Source: Candidatus Pantoea gossypiicola (GTDB lineage: Bacteria > Pseudomonadota > Gammaproteobacteria > Enterobacterales > Enterobacteriaceae). From it: a DNA stretch of 64,000 nucleotides. Positions 59,578 to 64,000 of this stretch are shown here, piece by piece (positions within the stretch are counted from its first letter, which is position 1; the number at the start of each line of letters is the position of its first letter). The stretch lies in NCBI RefSeq assembly GCF_008632075.1, contig NZ_VWVM01000001.1, positions 248,001 through 312,000 on the forward strand. The letters run 5' to 3'. The notes beneath the pieces are model-generated. The model ran no database searches, was not told where the DNA came from, and worked only from the letters and a program-made list of their open reading frames with translations. The position numbers were made by a program, and so were the translations under genes.

Positions 59578-60177
59578 ATGAAAAAATTAGCGCTTAATAA
59601 AATCACTGCAGGAATTGCCCTGTTAATGACCTGCCAGGTCGCTTTCGCCACCTCTACTACTGCTGATGTCGGGGGTGGCACCATCACCTTTTATGGTGCA
59701 GTAACAGATGCAACCTGTAACGTAACAACCAACAGCGGAAGTGACTTTGCGGTTGATTTAAATCCGGTCACCAGCACCGATATGGGCACTACCGTTGGCG
59801 TAGTCAGCACTAATGCAAAACAGTTCACGCTGAACGTAGATGGCTGTTCAGGTTTTGACAGCACCAGCGCTACAGCGCAGACGCTGAAAATCACTTTTTC
59901 AGGCGGGAATGTCTCTGATGACAACACCTACCTGAAAAACACGACTGGCACCTCAAGCGGCGTGGGCATCGGTATTACTAAAGATGGCAGCCAGTTGGTT
60001 GCGCTGAACTCCGCGCTGGACAGTGGCCTGAAAACCACCTCTTCAGACGGCACAAACTTTGATACTGCACCAGGCGGTGCCATTAACTACTACGCCAACT
60101 ATTACAACTATGGCGGCGCAGCAGTAAAAGCCGGTTCAGTGGTGACCACTGCAACTTACACCTTCACTTACGAATAA
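59578..60177 (+). CDS. Fimbrial major subunit (type 1 pilin family)
   Basis: 199-residue secreted pilin. The signal peptide MKKLALNKITAGIALLMTCQVAFA is followed by a mature chain with the FimA-like pattern GGGTITFYGAVTDATCNVTT. The two cysteines (ATCNV and VDGCSGF) form the conserved pilin disulfide. The penultimate Tyr in TYTFTYE is the donor for usher/chaperone strand pairing. AAAGGAT precedes the ATG. First gene of a pilin-chaperone-usher-tip cluster. Confidence 0.88.
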   Translation: MKKLALNKITAGIALLMTCQVAFATSTTADVGGGTITFYGAVTDATCNVTTNSGSDFAVDLNPVTSTDMGTTVGVVSTNAKQFTLNVDGCSGFDSTSATAQTLKITFSGGNVSDDNTYLKNTTGTSSGVGIGITKDGSQLVALNSALDSGLKTTSSDGTNFDTAPGGAINYYANYYNYGGAAVKAGSVVTTATYTFTYE

Positions 60178-60233
60178 TTGTAAAAACAGGATATTTCGCT
60201 GAGACAAGGATGTCTAAAAAATGAGGACTGAAA

Positions 60234-60941
60234 ATGAAACTCGTTTCTTTAGGCACACTGCTATGCATTTTTTCATTAAGCGCAAACGCCAGCGTCGTGA
60301 TGAATAATACGCGTGTTATCTATAGTGGTGACAAGAAAAGCGTCAACGTACAGCTCGTCAATAAATCAGCAGAAGCTCATCTTGTTCAGTCATGGATAGA
60401 CAACGGAAATCCTGATGAGAAACCTGAAAACCTCAGGCTGGCATTGGCCGTTGTGCCTTCCGTAGTTCGCATCGGTGCCAATGATGGTCAGATTCTGACT
60501 GTAGTCAAAAATGATCTGGCTGCCTCACTGCCAAAAGATCGTGAAAGCCTATTCTGGCTGAATTTCATCGATATCCCACCGAATCCAAAAGATAAAAGCG
60601 GTAGCTACCTCCAGTTTGCTATCAGAAACCGCGTCAAAGTTTTTTATCGTCCAACTAATCTGAGCATCAATCAAAATAAACTGCAGGATCACCTGAAGCT
60701 GACGCGTGATAACAATGGCACCTGTATTAAAAACAGCTCACCCTATTACGTCACCGTTGCCGGATTAAGCAAAGTCAAAAATGGCAGTAAAAAAGATAAT
60801 CTGCTGCAGGAATCCGTACTGGCAAAACCCTTTAGTTGCGCCTCTGTTGGTAAGTCTGCAGGTTTCTCAACCCAGGGAAAATTTTATCTGACATACATTG
60901 ATGATTTCGGAACTTTAAGAACAGTTGATATCAGCCGCTAA
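60234..60941 (+). CDS. Periplasmic fimbrial chaperone
   Basis: PapD-like chaperone of 235 residues with signal peptide MKLVSLGTLLCIFSLSANA. The family features are VVMNNTRVIYSGDKKSVNVQLVNKS (first Ig-like domain) and ESLFWLNFIDIPP, the conserved F1/G1 region that donates a strand to subunits. A second domain follows, with Cys pairs (GTCIKNSSPYYVTVAG and FSCASV). GAGGA lies about 8 bases before the ATG. Its stop overlaps the usher ATG by one base. Confidence 0.9.
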   Translation: MKLVSLGTLLCIFSLSANASVVMNNTRVIYSGDKKSVNVQLVNKSAEAHLVQSWIDNGNPDEKPENLRLALAVVPSVVRIGANDGQILTVVKNDLAASLPKDRESLFWLNFIDIPPNPKDKSGSYLQFAIRNRVKVFYRPTNLSINQNKLQDHLKLTRDNNGTCIKNSSPYYVTVAGLSKVKNGSKKDNLLQESVLAKPFSCASVGKSAGFSTQGKFYLTYIDDFGTLRTVDISR

Positions 60942-63379
60942 TGAATACCAGACTGACTCTTCTAAAAACAACGTTACTTTTCATCAGCGTCGCTGTATGC
61001 ATTCGCAGCTATGCTGAGGAAGAATTCAATCAGGGCTTTATGCTCGGTAGCGCCTCGAATGAAGCCTGGTCCAGCGAGAGAAACCCTATCTCTCCTGGCA
61101 TCTACAGCGTGGATATTTATGTTAATAAAGAGTGGAAAGGTAATCATCAGCTAAGAGTGGAAGGGAATGGCGTCTTTCTTATTCCCAGAGAAGATATCAG
61201 TGCTTTAGATATCAAAACCGACCCTGACGCACATGATAAGAAACTGACGCCGCTGAACCAGGATTGGGTTGACCTGCAGGATATTGTCACTGACGACGCG
61301 CTTAAGTTTCGTCAGGATATTTTCCAGCTGGATATTACCGTCCCGCAGGCACGTATTATTGCGCACGACCGCAACTGGATGCCGCCAGAATTGTGGGATA
61401 AGGGAATCACAGGGTTATTCACGAACTACAGTGCCATCTTTTCTGGCGGTAAATACCGTGACAGTAATAACCAGTCCAATCTTTATCTGACCCTGAATAG
61501 CGGCTTTAACGTGGCTGACTGGCATCTGCGCGACAATAGCTATTACTATCGCAATCAGACCACTTCCCGCTGGATGAACCGTTCTCGCTATCTTGAGAAA
61601 TCGATTCCGGCGATCAACTCGGCAGTTAAAGTGGGTGACGATTACACCCGCTCATCCTGGTTCGACAGTGTTAAGTTTCGCGGATTCAGTCTGACTAAAG
61701 ATCTCGCCATGTTGCCTGACAGCTACCGAACCTATATGCCCGTCATCAGCGGTGTGGCACAAACCAATGCGATTGTTAAGGTGCTACAGGATAACCGGGT
61801 TGTTTTTCAGCAGAGCGTTCCCCCAGGTCCTTTTGAATTTGCTGACCTTATGCCAACCGGCTCACGTTCTGACCTCTCACTCGTTATTGAAAACGCAGAT
61901 GGCAGTAAAACCACGACCATCATCCCATACTCGGCTGCAGGCAGCCTGCTAAGAAGCGGCTCCACCGACTGGGAGATATATGCCGGTAAATTTAAAAGTG
62001 ACGCCCTGTTCAGGCAGAATGATTTTGTTCAGGCAGAGTATAGTCGGGGCATTAACAATTATTTAACAATGGTTACCGGTGTCATTGCTGCCGAAAAATA
62101 CCAGTCAGGACTGATCGGTACCGGTCTGCTTGTTCCGTGGCTCGGTACGCTGACTACCAGCTATCAATATACCCAGGCAAATTTGACAGAAGAAAAGCAG
62201 CAAGGTGAGAAAGTCAGGGTGGCGCTGAATAAACATTTTCCAACCCGAACATCAGTCACTGTTGCGGCCTCTTACAGCGACAAAAACTTCATTACTCTGA
62301 GTCAGGCGGACACCGCTGCTGAATATATCAGCGACCGTATAGGCTACCGAGCTCAGGAAAAGAACAGTCTTAATCTGGCTATTGATCAACGCCTGCCCGC
62401 AGGTTATGGCAGTTTAAACGCCAGCCTTTATGCTGTGGGTTACTGGAATACTGACAAGGTCTCTCGCCAGTTCAGTGTGGGATGGAGCAACACTTATAAT
62501 CAGATTTCCTGGTCACTGAATGCAGGCAAAAGAATTTACACTAATGCAGAAACATACGAAGAGAATCGCAGTAATGCGGTTTATCGCCAGGAAGAGTATG
62601 CCAGTTTAACACTCAGCATTCCCTGGAGCATATTTGGGCACGATGGCACAGTCAGTGCCTCATCCAGTGTTGAAGGAAGCCAGTCAAGCGCCTCTCTGGG
62701 CTGGAATGAGAAAGTTTCAGACGCGTTCAGGTATAACCTGTTAGTGAATAATCGAAGCCGTGACGGTGTCTCTTCTGGCGGTTATTTCTCTTATGCATCT
62801 CCGTGGTCGACCTTTACCGGGAATCTGACACAGGGTGAGAAATATACCCAATATGGCGCGACGGCTTCGGGTACTATACTGCTCTCTCAGCACGGTTTGC
62901 TAACGTCGCCACAGACCGGTAATCACTTCGTGATTATTGATGCGCCGGGCATTGCTGGTGCGAAAGTTAATGGTAACGCGACAATTTATACAAATAGTCA
63001 GGGTAAGGCGCTGGTGCCCTTCGCGACGCCGTGGCGCAAAAATACATTTCATCTTAATTCTGAATCCGCCAGTGATATTCAGGGGAATATTAAAAAAATC
63101 GCACCCTGGAAAGGCAGTATTTCTTATGTGAAATACATGACCGATACGCGAAAAACATTTTCATTACTGGCCCGTCACCCTGATGGAACACCGCTGGCGT
63201 TTGGTGCCTCGCTCTTTGACCGAAAAGGAGCAGAGTTAGGTTTTGTAGCTCAGGGCGGCCTGATTTACGTCAAAGCTGATGCCCTGCCTGACTATATTCT
63301 TGCGCGGTTCGATAAACAGCAGTCCTGCGTGATTAAAAACGCGGTTCTTACCGGAGATAATCTATGTACACGTTTATAA
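60941..63379 (+). CDS. Outer-membrane fimbrial usher
   Basis: FimD/PapC-type usher of 812 residues, forming the beta-barrel pore for pilus assembly. After a signal peptide (ending SYA), the N-terminal domain has EEFNQGFMLGSASNEAWSSERNPISPGIYSVDIYVNKEWKG and the LTPLNQDWVDLQDI region. The barrel and plug follow (RGFSLTKDLAMLPDSYRTYMPVISGVAQTNAIVKVLQDN, VPPGPFEFADLMPTG). The C-terminal domain has paired cysteines (QQSCVIKN and DNLCTRL). It overlaps chaperone and tip genes. Confidence 0.93.
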   Translation: MNTRLTLLKTTLLFISVAVCIRSYAEEEFNQGFMLGSASNEAWSSERNPISPGIYSVDIYVNKEWKGNHQLRVEGNGVFLIPREDISALDIKTDPDAHDKKLTPLNQDWVDLQDIVTDDALKFRQDIFQLDITVPQARIIAHDRNWMPPELWDKGITGLFTNYSAIFSGGKYRDSNNQSNLYLTLNSGFNVADWHLRDNSYYYRNQTTSRWMNRSRYLEKSIPAINSAVKVGDDYTRSSWFDSVKFRGFSLTKDLAMLPDSYRTYMPVISGVAQTNAIVKVLQDNRVVFQQSVPPGPFEFADLMPTGSRSDLSLVIENADGSKTTTIIPYSAAGSLLRSGSTDWEIYAGKFKSDALFRQNDFVQAEYSRGINNYLTMVTGVIAAEKYQSGLIGTGLLVPWLGTLTTSYQYTQANLTEEKQQGEKVRVALNKHFPTRTSVTVAASYSDKNFITLSQADTAAEYISDRIGYRAQEKNSLNLAIDQRLPAGYGSLNASLYAVGYWNTDKVSRQFSVGWSNTYNQISWSLNAGKRIYTNAETYEENRSNAVYRQEEYASLTLSIPWSIFGHDGTVSASSSVEGSQSSASLGWNEKVSDAFRYNLLVNNRSRDGVSSGGYFSYASPWSTFTGNLTQGEKYTQYGATASGTILLSQHGLLTSPQTGNHFVIIDAPGIAGAKVNGNATIYTNSQGKALVPFATPWRKNTFHLNSESASDIQGNIKKIAPWKGSISYVKYMTDTRKTFSLLARHPDGTPLAFGASLFDRKGAELGFVAQGGLIYVKADALPDYILARFDKQQSCVIKNAVLTGDNLCTRL

Positions 63380-64000
63380 AGAATCTGTTAATCGCCTCGG
63401 GAATATTTTTTGGGCTCGCGATCGCTTCGATTAATCAGGCGCTAGCTTTTTGCAACCCATACAGTCTGGCAACTGGCAGTTCTATCGTGGCGACTTCCAC
63501 GTCAAGTGATATCGATCTGGCAAACATGCTTTCACTGACAAGTAATTATTCAGTGACCATAAGCTCAAATTTTACCGGTTTTAAACTGGGATGCCAGACC
63601 AGCGGTGAAACCCTCTATTACCGTAATGGGATTGAAGATGGCTATACGGTTAAGTTTTCATCTGGCGATGAAGATTATTATATTAAGTTTACAGCGTCTA
63701 TTCCCGTTACAAGTAAGCTATTCAGTGTAGGTTTCATCAGCCAGGATTATCCCGCCTCAGATTTTGATACTGATATCACTGTCAATGCTGAAATCGCTGA
63801 CGGCACTACTTACGATACAGCTACAACCACCGGCAACGCTGAAATTCCGTTGTTATATTTGATCTCATCGAACGGCAGCACTCTTTATCCCACCGCCAGC
63901 GCACTGCGAGGATTTGTAGCAACTAAAGACTCAGCAACATCCGCCTCATATAATGAACTTAAGGCATTTGCATCGGTGAATGTGGCGTTTGTTCCGGTTA
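63364..64000 (+). CDS. Fimbrial tip/minor subunit or adhesin, 3' end cut by window
   Basis: An ATG at 63364, inside the last 16 bases of the usher gene, opens a frame with no stop before the window end (212 residues visible). The signal peptide is MYTFIKNLLIASGIFFGLAI..INQALA, cleaved before FCNPYSLATGS. The mature N-terminus has one cysteine, and a second in FKLGCQTSGE, about 47 residues on. Ser/Thr/Asp/Tyr-rich beta-type sequence follows. The gene position after the usher, and a domain longer than a plain pilin, suggest a two-domain adhesin; I do not recognise a specific family. Confidence 0.72.
   Translation, partial: MYTFIKNLLIASGIFFGLAIASINQALAFCNPYSLATGSSIVATSTSSDIDLANMLSLTSNYSVTISSNFTGFKLGCQTSGETLYYRNGIEDGYTVKFSSGDEDYYIKFTASIPVTSKLFSVGFISQDYPASDFDTDITVNAEIADGTTYDTATTTGNAEIPLLYLISSNGSTLYPTASALRGFVATKDSATSASYNELKAFASVNVAFVPV

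Overview
The window is a chromosomal segment of a gamma-proteobacterium of the order Enterobacterales. The backbone follows the Escherichia coli order alaA-yfbR-hxpA-yfbU-yfbV-ackA-pta-yfcD-yfcF-yfcH-hisPMQJ-ubiX-purF-cvpA-dedD-folC-accD-dedA-truA-usg-pdxB-flk-fabB/mnmC-yfcL-epmC-yfcA-mepA-aroC-prmB-smrB-sixA-fadJI-yfcZ-fadL-mlaA-yfdC almost gene for gene, with proteins of nearly identical length. Several E. coli genes are missing (yfbS, yfcC, yfcG, folX, a separate argT, yfcJ). Different accessory blocks sit in the gaps. Together with the orphan type I-E CRISPR repeat and a D-arabinitol operon, this suggests an Erwiniaceae-type organism such as Pantoea or Erwinia. That genus-level call is inference.

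Layout. 1-9.5 kb: alanine transaminase (5' cut), nucleotide and sugar-phosphate phosphatases, the acetate pathway ackA-pta, a Nudix enzyme, a glutathione transferase and an epimerase. 9.5-14.8 kb: an inserted D-arabinitol operon (dalD-dalK-dalT with divergent dalR). dalK carries a one-base frameshift. 14.9-18.3 kb: the histidine/basic amino acid ABC transporter, whose binding-protein gene has a good sigma-54 promoter match. 18.3-28.4 kb: ubiX, the PurR-controlled cvpA-purF pair, dedD-folC-accD-dedA, and truA-usg-pdxB with an ERIC element between usg and pdxB. 28.4-33.5 kb: two inserted divergent pairs (AraC regulator/EamA exporter and rhodanese/MocR regulator) flanking flk. 33.5-48.5 kb: fatty acid synthesis (fabB) and degradation (fadJ, fadI, fadL), with shikimate, tRNA- and protein-modification genes between them. 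FadR-type sites are visible at fabB, fadI and fadL, plus a FabR palindrome at fabB.

48.6-49.6 kb: a type I-E CRISPR array of 15 repeats and 14 spacers, transcribed on the minus strand, with a recognisable leader but no cas genes in the window. 49.9-57.8 kb: mlaA and a complete cytochrome c maturation operon ccmABCDEFGHI, with CcmH and CcmI as separate genes. 58.0-59.0 kb: yfdC. 59.6-64 kb: a chaperone-usher fimbrial cluster (pilin, chaperone, usher and the start of a tip/minor subunit that runs off the window). It is preceded by about 600 bases of AT-rich DNA.

I see no prophage, IS element, tRNA or rRNA. Most of the window is ordinary core genome. The points most worth a second look are the orphan CRISPR array (including a terminator-like leader-proximal spacer and traces of a decayed repeat), the broken dalK, the ArgT-like control and sequence of hisJ, and the fimbrial locus.
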